From: an uncultured Clostridia bacterium
Lineage (GTDB): Bacteria; Bacillota; Clostridia; TANB77; CAG-508
DNA: 30,321 nt
Assembly (NCBI GenBank): GCA_934120315.1
Contig: CAKOTX010000012.1
Location: 1 to 30,321, forward strand
Reading direction: 5' to 3'
Part shown: in pieces, positions 1 through 9,800 of the stretch
How positions within the stretch are numbered: position 1 is the stretch's first letter
Layout of the letters: every line of letters begins with the position of its first letter
Program-made: the position numbers and the translations under genes
The notes under the pieces: model-generated
Databases searched by the model: none
The model's input: only the letters and a program-made list of their open reading frames with translations
What the model was told of the DNA's origin: nothing

Positions 1-1
1 G

Positions 2-223
2 TTATTGACCGGAATTTTAAAAGGATTGGACGCTCAAGTTGATGTTATGATAATTAATATTTTTGATTGCTTAATTAGCATTACTTTTATTTATTTTTTA
101 GTTCCTTTTTTAGGCTTTAGTGGTTATATTTTATCTATTTTTATTAGTGAAATTATTGATTTTAGTTTAAGTGGATATAAAGTATTAAAAATATTAAAAA
201 GTCTGTCTTTTAAATCTTCTTAA
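2..223 (+). CDS. Oligosaccharide flippase (SpoVB-like), C-terminal end only
   Basis: The reading frame is open from the window edge, so only the last ~73 residues are present. They show two hydrophobic helices, a GILKGLDAQ turn, and a basic C-terminus. This pattern (the LKGL motif before the last helices) fits the C-terminal part of SpoVB/MurJ-type lipid-linked oligosaccharide flippases, which sit in the cytoplasmic membrane and move cell-wall or spore-cortex precursors. It is convergent with the large minus-strand cluster and shares a terminator hairpin with it. The family call rests on a short fragment; another polysaccharide flippase is possible. Confidence 0.55.
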   Translation, partial: LLTGILKGLDAQVDVMIINIFDCLISITFIYFLVPFLGFSGYILSIFISEIIDFSLSGYKVLKILKSLSFKSS

Positions 224-233
224 TAGCAAAAAA

Positions 234-261
234 GCGAGAATATACTATTAGGTATTCTCGC
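234..261. terminator. Bidirectional hairpin terminator between convergent genes
   Basis: A 9-bp perfect stem (GCGAGAATA, 234-242, with TATTCTCGC, 253-261) has a 10-nt loop. Read on the minus strand it is followed by six U, giving a good intrinsic terminator for the gene ending at 270. The + strand tail (ATTTGTT) is weaker but may serve the flippase gene. Confidence 0.75.
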
Positions 262-269
262 CATTTGTT

Positions 270-845
270 CTATTGCAAAAAGTTTCTTTGTATTTTCTTT
301 TTTCTTTTTCTCATTTTCTGCCTTTTTAGCAAACTACTATAATACAATATCGCACAAAACATTAATATACATACTATTGTACTAATTATTTTGTTTTGAA
401 GAATTTGTAACAACAACCCAAAAACAGGAATTTTTTTTATTACTTTTCCAATAATTTGATTATATTCAATTTCTTCTATGTTTAAATAATAAGATTGATT
501 ATATCTTGTTATATATTTTTTATCTTTGATATTGTAAATTTTACTTATTTTTATTTGTCCATGAACTTGATATGCTATTATATCTCCTTCTTTTAAATCA
601 TTTTCTTCTACCTCTTTTACAATTACTAAGTCATTTTTATTAAGTTCATCTTTCATCATTTCATTATCAAGATTAAACAAACTAATACCAAATAAATCGA
701 AATATTCCTTTGAAGATATTGACGTATTTACTAAAAAAATAATATTATATAACATACTCATTCCAACAATAATACTAAATAAATATTTTAATATTCTTAT
801 AAATTTGATTTTACGTTTAAATTTTATTTTTTTTGTTTTCTTCAA
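270..845 (-). CDS. Degenerate SipW-type signal peptidase paralogue, catalytic residues lost
   Basis: This 191-residue protein has the layout of an S26B (ER/SipW-type) signal peptidase: basic N-terminus, a membrane helix at ~16-40, an extracellular beta domain, a second helix at ~148-172 and a basic tail. The box that should carry the nucleophile (x-S-M-x-P) reads NEMMKDEL, so the Ser aligns with Met63. The His of the THR box aligns with Ser101 in KISKIYN. The NDLVIV and GDIIAY structural segments remain. The protein is therefore probably not a protease and could be a scaffold or chaperone subunit. The start is TTG with AGGAG 14 nt upstream, and the gene overlaps the end of the intact peptidase gene by 29 nt. 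It is the last gene before the terminator. Confidence 0.7.
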   Translation of the reverse strand: MKKTKKIKFKRKIKFIRILKYLFSIIVGMSMLYNIIFLVNTSISSKEYFDLFGISLFNLDNEMMKDELNKNDLVIVKEVEENDLKEGDIIAYQVHGQIKISKIYNIKDKKYITRYNQSYYLNIEEIEYNQIIGKVIKKIPVFGLLLQILQNKIISTIVCILMFCAILYYSSLLKRQKMRKRKKKIQRNFLQ

Positions 846-1401
846 TTTTCTTTTTTTCTCTCCTATTTTCTAGTTTTTCTTTTTTCTGTATTCTTATAAA
901 TGCCCAAATTAAAATTATCAAAATTATAATTAATAAAATTATTTTGCTATTTAGTAATTGCATAACTTTTCCTAATTGTGGAATAGTTAAAATCTCTTTT
1001 CCTAAAATATCTTCATGCTCTACTTTTATAGTATCCTCAGTATTATTATTGTCTCCTTTTGTTATATATTTAGTCCCAGATTCTTCTACATCTATTTTAG
1101 TGATTCTGTGTGTAATAACTTCACCCTCTTGGGTAAAAGTTATTACATCACCTTGATTTAACTTTTCTACTTTAACTTTTTTTATAATTACAATATCTCC
1201 AACTTTTATTGTTGGCTCCATACTATTAGTTTCTACAATATATGCTTTATAACCTAATATATTAAAATCTTTTCCATTTATTGATGATACAATAATTAAA
1301 ATAATATTATATATTAATATTATTGCAATTACCTCTAAAATTTTTTTAAAGTTTTTTGACTTTTCTTTTCTTTTGTTTATCGATTCTACATCATATTTCA
1401 T
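817..1401 (-). CDS. Signal peptidase I, SipW/ER type (S26B), intact
   Basis: This 194-residue membrane peptidase has a helix at ~20-40 and another at ~153-170. The nucleophile box has Ser60 in ETNSMEPTIKVGD, the general base is His98 in THRI (His instead of the Lys of classical bacterial LepB), and the KGDNNNTED box supplies the acidic residue. These are the marks of the SipW/ER class, which in Bacillus subtilis processes TasA and TapA. It lies 26 bases after the giant surface protein gene, so that protein or the TasA-like proteins nearby are likely substrates. The ATG start is preceded by GGAGG at 10 nt. The usual SGS before Met is TNS here, a mild departure that keeps the Ser. Confidence 0.88.
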   Translation of the reverse strand: MKYDVESINKRKEKSKNFKKILEVIAIILIYNIILIIVSSINGKDFNILGYKAYIVETNSMEPTIKVGDIVIIKKVKVEKLNQGDVITFTQEGEVITHRITKIDVEESGTKYITKGDNNNTEDTIKVEHEDILGKEILTIPQLGKVMQLLNSKIILLIIILIILIWAFIRIQKKEKLENRREKKKIEENKKNKI

Positions 1402-1427
1402 TTTGTTATTTCCTCCAATAATATGTG

Positions 1428-4400
1428 TTATTTTATAATCATATATTCGTAGACTTCTCCTATGTAAACATCTCCATCATATAATTTATATACTAATTTA
1501 TATGTTCCTGTTATTAAATTTTGCTTCAAAATTAAGAAGTATGTAGCAGTTTCCACTGGATTCGTTGAAACTACATATTCTTTTTCTCTCTTGGTTGCTT
1601 TTAATTCCGTAGATACATAATCTTTTAAATCGACCAAATTATATTCTTGTGAAAATTCTTCTGTATAATCTCTTCTATAAAGTGATATAGCAATATTAGG
1701 ATTATTTAATGATGATGAATATTGCAAAGTTGTTGCAATTGAATCACTTCCACTTATTGTTGTTCCTGTAACTTTATTAACAATCTTATCATTATCAGAA
1801 GTTAGTACTTTTAGTCCAAAAGATTGATTAATTACTCTTATATTTAATTCCACCATATCAGACGCTTTTAATCCATAATAAATACCATCTGAAGAGCCAA
1901 ACGATTCTATCCTAATTTTATAATCTCCTGTTGCCCAAGTTTTATTGTTCTCCGTATTTAACTGTAGTTTTGCTAATACATCTGTTACTTTATCAGCAAT
2001 ATTTATTCTTGTAGTTCCATCTACTCTAGGATAGTATGTTTTTCCATCTAATTCGAAATTTATTCCAAGTAAACTATCATTGTTCAATCTGTTTCCATTA
2101 CTATCATATATGCTTATTTTAATTCCTAATTTATTGTCAAAATACTGTGTATCATAAATAGTTTGGGTTCCATATAATTCTTGAGTAAATTCTGTATTTA
2201 CATTAATTCTTATTGGATTACCAAGATATATTGTTTGTGGTTCAAGTGAACCATTTATTTTTATTGTGGCATCTTTATCGCAATAAACATTATATATCAT
2301 ATTTTCTCTTTGAATTCCCAATACCCCTATTATTGTTTGGTTATCTGGATTACGTAATTCCATAAGTAATGAGTTATCTACTATATTATCTGTGATATCA
2401 GTATTTTCTAAATTTACATGAAATATAAAATTTTCGTATATCAAATTTTCATCTTTTTTATAATATTTATTATACATTTCTTTTTCTTTAAACTGTTCAT
2501 CTTTACTTCCCATTGAAATAAAGTCTGATAATTTATATATATACTTTCCTTTAATTACATCATCAGCAGTAACTATATAATAGTAATATTTGTTTGTCGC
2601 CATATCTAGCATTGTTATTTTTGTATTTTCTGGAAATACATATGGTAAATTATCAGAATTTCTTGATACTAATACTCTTTGATAGTCTTTGTATTCATCA
2701 AAATACTCTCTTTCTGAAAAGTTTTGCAATACTAGTGAATAATATGCTGATAAAGCACTGTGATTTGTTATTGTTGTATCTGTTGTTGTGAATAATCCAA
2801 ATTCCTGTCCAGGAGTCATTGCTGCTTCATAATAATCATCTTGAAACAATGCTGTTGACAAAGTTACATTTATATCTATATATGAAATTTTATAATTCAA
2901 ATCATCTATAAGTCTTAAAACTTGAAATCTTATTTTTACTTCTCCTAATGCTTTCTTTTCTGTAAGATTCTGTGAATGGTAAAAATAAAAGCTCAATCTA
3001 GGTGTATAATTTGTATTATCTGAATTATAGTTTTTTGTTCCAATATATGAACCACCGTTTTCAGTTAAAAATTCTGTTTTTCCTTTATTTTGCCATCCTA
3101 TATTACCTGTTTTCATTGCTAAAGCAAATTGAGTATTTGCTTTATTTTCATCAGGTTCTACAGATTCAATTTGATCTGATGGGATTAATGATATATCATT
3201 TGATAATCCTGATGAGAATCCCGCAATTATAAATTTTATGTTTGGATCCGAGAACTCTGTTAAAGCTAAATCATATGTTCCCAGAGTTGCATATTTAGAT
3301 CCTACCATTTCAATATTAAAAACTTTTACATCCATTTTTTCTCCAGCCACCCACATGTAGTAAACATCTGAATCCGGAGTTGGTTGAATATAATTTGCTT
3401 TTACTTTTCCTTCCTGATTATAATTTGTATAAAAACCATCTACTTTTATATCATGTTCTGGATTTGTTAAATGTTCTGCAATAACATATGAATTTGTGAT
3501 AAATGTTCCAAGATTTGTTATTGTATCTCCATTATTATAACTATTGTGATATAAACCTGTACTTGTAGCTGGATTATTTCTGTTTGTAAATAATCCAAAG
3601 AAAAACATACCTTGTACTTTACCATATATTGTTGCTTTTTCATTTAATGCTACATTTAAGTTTTTACCTTCCATCATGTAAATTCTATTATTAACATTTC
3701 TTGTCACTTCTCCAGTATCTTCGTTTATTGTAACAGCTCCTTTTTCTTCTTTTCCATCTATATCAACTACACTATCTAGTTCCTTTAACAAGTTGGCTCC
3801 ATTACATAAGAATAATGTTGAATTATTTTTTAGTTTTACTTGGCTTACTCTACTTATTGAAAAGAATACTGCTGAATATTCATTTGTTCTATCTGTTGTT
3901 CCTGATAATGAAAGTGCAGAGTTTATTATTGTTGCAGTATCTGCTCTTTGTAATGAAACATTACTTTTTGGTTTATCTGGTGTTCCATAATTTTTTATTG
4001 TCATATAACTTTTACCACTTGTACTTGAAGCATTTCCTGAACCAAATATACTTCCTAATATATCAAAATTGTCATAACCATTTGCATCTATTTGTATATC
4101 TATTTGTACAGTTACACTTATGAAATCAAAGTCATATATTTCACTACCAGAAGCATTTGCTTCTCCTCCTCCAAATACAGTACCACTGATTTTTATATCT
4201 CCTTTTTCTAAGTTTGTATCTCCTACAGCATCATATCCTATATTTGTTTGTGTTTTTCCATATACTACTGATGTATTTGCTCCTCCATAAACATTTTTTC
4301 CAATAGCTCCTCCAACAATATTTACTGTACTTGTAGAATTATTATTTGTTTCATTTCCTGTTGCAGCTTGATTTCCTCCTCCAAATACGCTATTTGTAAC

Positions 4401-6890
4401 ATTATTTTTTCCTTCCATTATTAAATTAGTATTTCCATATACTGTTGCAGCAGAACCATTTCCACCTGCATATAAACTATTGTTTAAAGTTGCATTTTTT
4501 ACTTTTACATATGTGTTTCCTGTTACTGTTCCTTCATTTCCTCCACCATAAATATTGTCTCCTATAGTTGCTCCAATTACGGTAACATTAGTATTTGTGT
4601 CGACTCCTGCTTGGTTTCCTCCTCCAAATACTCTCTTTTTTACTTGTCCATTTATATTAACATTTGTTTCACCTGATATTGCTTGGTCTCCTCCACCATA
4701 AACATCTTGAACTCCTCCGCCATTTATTGTTACATTAGTATTTTGGGTAGTTCCTCCTTGGTTATTTCCTCCATATACAGTTTGTATAACTGCATTACTA
4801 CTACTTACTGTTTCTCCATCTGAATTTGTACCATTCATACCATATCCTACTGCAAATGCAGTCGCATCTTGATTTGACAATACTGTAAATTCTATTGTAA
4901 GTGTCCCATTTGCTGGTATTGGATTTGTTCCATAATATCTATTTTTTTCTGTCAATTTATATGTTCCATTGTCTTCTTCTATATCTGAACTTGTATAATT
5001 ATCTTTTAATTTTGAATCTGGTGCATATATAAATGCATTCCATTTTGAAATCTCCTTAGATGTATTATTTGAAAATGTAATCTTTAATGTTGCTTTTGTT
5101 GGATATGTTGTACTCTCCCAACTTTCTGTTTTGGTTGCAGTTGCTTGCACCTGCATTTTTACAGGACTTGTAGAATCTTCTGTTGTACTTTCATTTGTTG
5201 TTACATTGCTTTTTTCTACACTTCCACTTCTATTAGATCCTCCAAATATTTTTCCTATGTTTCCTCCATTTGTGACTACATTTGTTGTTGTAACCCCTGC
5301 TTGATTTCCTCCTCCATATATATTCTCTATTGTTCCATCTGAAATTGTTACATTAGATGTAGTTGTTTCGGCTTTATCTCCACCACCATAAGCATTTGTT
5401 ACTGTGCCACCTTTTATGAACACCCTTGATATTTGTGTGGTTCCTCCTTGGTTGTTTCCTCCATATACATTAGTAGCTGTACCTGTTTCTATATATACAT
5501 TGCTTACTGTTACCGTTCCTGATGAGTCTGAACCTCCATATATGTTTTCTACTGTTCCACCTTGTAAATATATTCCTCTTGTTGTATCTTCTTCTCCAGA
5601 AGAAAGTAAATCTGCTGATTTTCCACCATTAAATGCATTTGTTATATTTGCATTTGTTAATAAATATACTTTTACAGTTTTGGTATTAGTATCAATTCCT
5701 GCTTGATTTCCTCCGCCATACACAGTCTGTATTATAGATTTATTATTTTCTCCTATTTTAAGTTCTATGTCTCCACTTATTGTTCCATTTATGTTACTTC
5801 CACCAAATATACTACATTTTTCTAGATTACTTCCATCAACACTTAGTTTTATATTTCCTTCAACTGTGGCTGGTGTTGTAGAGTTTCCTTTTCCTCCTCC
5901 AAATACATATCCTGTTATAGATATTGTATTTGTTATTGTTGGTAAATCTTTAATATTAACATTAACATTACCATTCATTGTTCCAAGTGAACTTCCTCCA
6001 TACACATTTCCATAAATGTTTAAATTATTATCTGTATCTTGTATGTTTACTAATGATCTTCCATCCACTTTAGTTTCAGAACCAAGTCCACCTCCAAATA
6101 ATGCATCTACACTTGTATAGTCAGATATATCTGAGTCTGATACTGTTCCTAGCTGACCTCCAGATATATTAATTAATGTTGAACCTGAAACCGTTCCTTT
6201 TATATTAGAGCCACCATAAACTACTCCATTGACAATTCCATTTTTCATAACTAAGTCTACAGTTCCATAAATATTATTTTGGTTTGCTCCTCCATAGATA
6301 TTATTTTTTATTGTTCCTCCAAAGACTTTAATATTTACAACAGTATCTATATCATTCTCATCATTTCCATCATCCTTAGGAAGCAATTTGTATGTTAACA
6401 AATAAAGTGTAGTAGAAACCTCATTATAATAATTATTTGATGCCGTCCAATTTCCAGAATTATCACAAGCAATATAAACTGTTGCTGTTTGAGTTCCTCC
6501 CCAAAAGTTTCTATAGCTAATCTGACAACTTATTTGTATCGAATTTGTTACACTAACTGAAAATGCTGTTTTATTACTTGTTGATAATGTTAAATCTGCA
6601 GTTACAGTTCCATATCCAGAGCCATTATTTACATATATGTATCTATTTGTTTCTAGACTTTTTATATAATATTTATTATTTCCTGCACTTTCAAAAATCC
6701 ATTTTGTTGAATTCGTTGGTTCTATTGCACTCGAAATTATTGTATTAGTTACATTTGAGCCATTTGATGATAATGAGTCTCCACCTTTTGCATTTGAAGA
6801 AATTATATATTCTTTTCCTGTTTGAAAGTTAGATGATTCATTGTTAAATGTAAGAATCGGCTTTCCTGTAGCACCTCCGTTGCGATGAAC
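1428..6890 (-). CDS. Giant beta-helix surface protein, C-terminal part (after the frameshift)
   Basis: The frame is open from a TAG at 6891-6893 down to the stop at 1428. It has no plausible start or ribosome binding site at its beginning, and it continues the sequence type of the upstream gene. In order: a small beta domain rich in Asn, Tyr and Trp (~6400-6880); about twenty glycine-rich rungs of the type [IV][YF]GG[GSA]N (~4030-6300); within them an inserted ~110-residue beta-sandwich-like module resembling CBM2-type binding domains (~4790-5180); and a ~850-residue C-terminal region of unknown fold. There is no LPXTG motif or C-terminal membrane anchor. With the N-terminal part it would make ~2,910 residues. 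It is probably an extracellular adhesin or matrix protein; the family call is by repeat pattern only. Confidence 0.7.
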   Translation of the reverse strand, partial: VHRNGGATGKPILTFNNESSNFQTGKEYIISSNAKGGDSLSSNGSNVTNTIISSAIEPTNSTKWIFESAGNNKYYIKSLETNRYIYVNNGSGYGTVTADLTLSTSNKTAFSVSVTNSIQISCQISYRNFWGGTQTATVYIACDNSGNWTASNNYYNEVSTTLYLLTYKLLPKDDGNDENDIDTVVNIKVFGGTIKNNIYGGANQNNIYGTVDLVMKNGIVNGVVYGGSNIKGTVSGSTLINISGGQLGTVSDSDISDYTSVDALFGGGLGSETKVDGRSLVNIQDTDNNLNIYGNVYGGSSLGTMNGNVNVNIKDLPTITNTISITGYVFGGGKGNSTTPATVEGNIKLSVDGSNLEKCSIFGGSNINGTISGDIELKIGENNKSIIQTVYGGGNQAGIDTNTKTVKVYLLTNANITNAFNGGKSADLLSSGEEDTTRGIYLQGGTVENIYGGSDSSGTVTVSNVYIETGTATNVYGGNNQGGTTQISRVFIKGGTVTNAYGGGDKAETTTSNVTISDGTIENIYGGGNQAGVTTTNVVTNGGNIGKIFGGSNRSGSVEKSNVTTNESTTEDSTSPVKMQVQATATKTESWESTTYPTKATLKITFSNNTSKEISKWNAFIYAPDSKLKDNYTSSDIEEDNGTYKLTEKNRYYGTNPIPANGTLTIEFTVLSNQDATAFAVGYGMNGTNSDGETVSSSNAVIQTVYGGNNQGGTTQNTNVTINGGGVQDVYGGGDQAISGETNVNINGQVKKRVFGGGNQAGVDTNTNVTVIGATIGDNIYGGGNEGTVTGNTYVKVKNATLNNSLYAGGNGSAATVYGNTNLIMEGKNNVTNSVFGGGNQAATGNETNNNSTSTVNIVGGAIGKNVYGGANTSVVYGKTQTNIGYDAVGDTNLEKGDIKISGTVFGGGEANASGSEIYDFDFISVTVQIDIQIDANGYDNFDILGSIFGSGNASSTSGKSYMTIKNYGTPDKPKSNVSLQRADTATIINSALSLSGTTDRTNEYSAVFFSISRVSQVKLKNNSTLFLCNGANLLKELDSVVDIDGKEEKGAVTINEDTGEVTRNVNNRIYMMEGKNLNVALNEKATIYGKVQGMFFFGLFTNRNNPATSTGLYHNSYNNGDTITNLGTFITNSYVIAEHLTNPEHDIKVDGFYTNYNQEGKVKANYIQPTPDSDVYYMWVAGEKMDVKVFNIEMVGSKYATLGTYDLALTEFSDPNIKFIIAGFSSGLSNDISLIPSDQIESVEPDENKANTQFALAMKTGNIGWQNKGKTEFLTENGGSYIGTKNYNSDNTNYTPRLSFYFYHSQNLTEKKALGEVKIRFQVLRLIDDLNYKISYIDINVTLSTALFQDDYYEAAMTPGQEFGLFTTTDTTITNHSALSAYYSLVLQNFSEREYFDEYKDYQRVLVSRNSDNLPYVFPENTKITMLDMATNKYYYYIVTADDVIKGKYIYKLSDFISMGSKDEQFKEKEMYNKYYKKDENLIYENFIFHVNLENTDITDNIVDNSLLMELRNPDNQTIIGVLGIQRENMIYNVYCDKDATIKINGSLEPQTIYLGNPIRINVNTEFTQELYGTQTIYDTQYFDNKLGIKISIYDSNGNRLNNDSLLGINFELDGKTYYPRVDGTTRINIADKVTDVLAKLQLNTENNKTWATGDYKIRIESFGSSDGIYYGLKASDMVELNIRVINQSFGLKVLTSDNDKIVNKVTGTTISGSDSIATTLQYSSSLNNPNIAISLYRRDYTEEFSQEYNLVDLKDYVSTELKATKREKEYVVSTNPVETATYFLILKQNLITGTYKLVYKLYDGDVYIGEVYEYMIIK
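4030..6310 (-). repeat. Array of ~22 glycine-rich beta-helix rungs, interrupted once
   Basis: Coding repeats of roughly 20-45 residues each contain [NTSV]-[IV]-[YF]-G-G-[GSAN]-[NDS], for example NIYGGGNQAGV, RVFGGGNQAGVD and NVYGGANTS. Spacers are rich in Thr, Asn and Val. On the + strand they show as recurring TTTCCTCCTCCA(T/A)A blocks. At least five more rungs lie just upstream of the frameshift (e.g. NVFGGGNYG). The array is interrupted at ~4790-5180 by a module without such rungs. The pattern suggests a right-handed parallel beta-helix, and the near-identical blocks suggest growth by recombination. Confidence 0.8.
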
Positions 6891-9800
6891 CTATTATTCC
6901 ATAATTTCCACCACCAAAAACATTATTATGAATTGTTGCATTTTTATCTATTATTATATATGAGCTATCAGTTTGTCCTGCATAATTTTCATTTCCATTT
7001 GCACCACCACATACACTGCCTGCATTAACACCATATAATACTAAATTAGTATCTGTTTCTGTTATTTGCTTATTTCCAATTGTATCTGTTGTATATGATG
7101 CTCCAATATGTGCATCACCTCCAACATATATTAATGAATTTCCTGTTAATTGTCCATTATTACTTGTAGAACTAGCAGCAACTCCATTTGAACCTCCACT
7201 TATACTGTATTTTATACACCCTCCTGTCACTTGTATTATTCTATCGCCATAAGTATGTGTATATCCTGCTCCCCCTGTAATATTTATAATGTTACCATCC
7301 TTAATATACATATACGTTTTATACATATCATCACTGCCAACATTAAGTCCTCCTATTACATTAGCAATATTTCCACCTTCTATAAGTAAATATCTATCAG
7401 ATTTATCATATCCAGTTTGTCCATGTCCACCAATATATACTCCTGCATAATTTCTTTCACTTGAATCACTTGTTGATGCACTATTAAAGTAGTCTACTCC
7501 TATTGTTCCACTTTTTATATTCATATTAATTGCTATTGCATCAGCATTATTTCTTGTATATGGATTATTAGTTGATGTATTAGTTCTTGAAGATATTCTA
7601 TTATAAAACTTTAAATTCTCATTATTATTGTCTCTTCTGTCTATATCATTTCCTATGACCATTGTTCCATTTGCTGTTGTACTTGTATTAGCTCCAGTTC
7701 CTCCTCCAGCTCTATATAATTGTATAGTATGATATATTCCTGATTCTACTACTAGTTTATATTCTGAACTATTATGGTTATAATATCCTCCTTGAATTTG
7801 AGCTAATGAACAATTACTTGAATTTGTAGATTTTATTCCCCTTCCTATCCTTAAATTATACATATTACCATATATACATGGTGCTACACTACTTGTTCCA
7901 TCTGTACTTGTTCTTGATGACAAATATGATACATTTGAATATATATATATATAATCTAGTTGTAAATCACTATCTATTATTGCATTAGAACTTCCAGCAC
8001 TTAAATATGTATTCGTACTTCCATAATTTTTTCCATCATACAAACTTGTTAATGTATATGGTGTACTAGGTTCTGTTAATCCATTTATATCCAATGTCCC
8101 TTGCATTAAAACTATAATATTTACTTCTCTATTTGATGCTTTTGTGCATGTTTTTATATTAGAATTTATTTTATTATTTATATTTGTCCAATTATTGTTT
8201 ATTGGACTATTAGGTGTTTTTCCTGAATTAGTACTACTTCCAGCTGAGCTTACAAATATAACATTTGCTTCTGCCCAATCTGTGTACAAGTCTATAACAT
8301 AATTTCCAGAACTGTCTTTTATATTATTTACATTTGTTTTTAATGTTTGTACAAATGTATTTGTGTTTGTATTTATACTACTAGAATATTTGCTATTATT
8401 TGTTTTCCAACCATTAAAGCCTCTTTCTAATGGTCTATTCATAAATGGGTTGTCTATTAGCTCTACTGAAATATTTCCATTACTATCTACTGGTATACAT
8501 TTTCTATAAGACACTAATGTTTGTTGTTCTGTATCTGATATTGTTCCATATGGTGTATAATCTCCAACTGTAACAGTTGTCTTAAATGAATTTACTGTTA
8601 ATGTTGTAAAACTTGTATTATTTATATAATTTCTATTTGTTGTACGGAATGTAACTTTAAATGTAAATGTACATGTATCTCCATTTGTTAACAAACTTGA
8701 AGAATCATCACCTGTTACTGTTATAGTATTTGTTCCTAAGCTAACACTTACACCACTATTTGCACTAGCTGTTCCATCTGCATAATAATAATTTGAAAAA
8801 TTGTTATTTGGTATTTGAGCTTCCAAGGTCCAAGTAGAGTCAGCTTTAAAGTTTGGATATTGTTGTTTTAAAGCATTTAACCCACTAACAGTAATTGTTA
8901 CAGTATCTGTTCTACTATAATATGTTGTTTTATTCCAACCCCAACCAGTTTGTGATGTTGAAATACTTCCTGTTGCTGTTCGCTGTGCTGTTGCATTTAA
9001 TGAAACATCATATTCTTCCGGTTTTGTAAATTCTGTTAGATCATAGTCATATCCATAATAATTTATTGTTACATCTTTTAAATTACTTTCTGTATATTTA
9101 CCTGTATTTTCTTTTGAATTATTTTCTGTATAGTTTAATCCTAAATAATAGTTTTTATCTTTATCATAATCATCTATTTTAAATTTTGCTTCTTCTCCTA
9201 CTACTGTTGCCACTGCTATTGCATCATTACCTGTTGTTTCATCATTTGTTGATGCTTCATCACTTCCTGTTTCTTCTGCTATTGTCATTACTTCTGATTT
9301 TGATTGTAATATTAAATATGTCTTTATTTCTTCTGTCTCAAAACTAGCTATTCCTTCATTTATTTTTACATTAGCTACTTTTTGCACTTTATTACTATCT
9401 ACTTCTAAAATTTCAATTTGGTTATTATCAGTACTTATCTCTATTGTAAGTTTTTGTTTATACTCGCTTGGGTCATATTCTTTTTCACTTGATATAAGTT
9501 TTACACCATAATTTGCAATAATTTCTTTGTCACCATAATTATTGTATATTTCTTCTTGAACATTAGTAATATCTGCTTCTATAACCTCCAAATTTGTATC
9601 AACTGGCATATATCCTAATACTGTTAATAAATTGTTTTTTCCTTCTGAATAGATTAATTTTTTGTTATATAGCTTTTCTTCTTTTATTTCTATTATGTCA
9701 TATTCTACTTTTAAGTCAATCTGTGATTTTTCTATTTCTTCTTGAGTTAAGTAGATTTTTTCTCCAGGTTGCATTTCTACTGTTTCAACTGTTGAACTTT

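Noticed and set aside
833..1156. 107-residue hydrophobic + strand frame
   Set aside because: It lies antisense to a clear signal peptidase gene and its hydrophobicity comes from complementing Lys-rich codons.
5404..5706. 100-residue Pro-rich + strand frame, and similar frames at 5145 and 5767
   Set aside because: They are antisense to the glycine-rich repeats; Pro and Tyr richness follows from the complement of GGA/GGT codons.
4030..6310. CRISPR-like regular repeats
   Set aside because: The repeats are imperfect, in frame with a coding sequence and translate to glycine-rich rungs.
6875..6895. Programmed ribosomal frameshift in the giant surface protein
   Set aside because: No slippery X-XXY-YYZ motif or homopolymer lies at the frame junction; sequencing error or a true indel is simpler.
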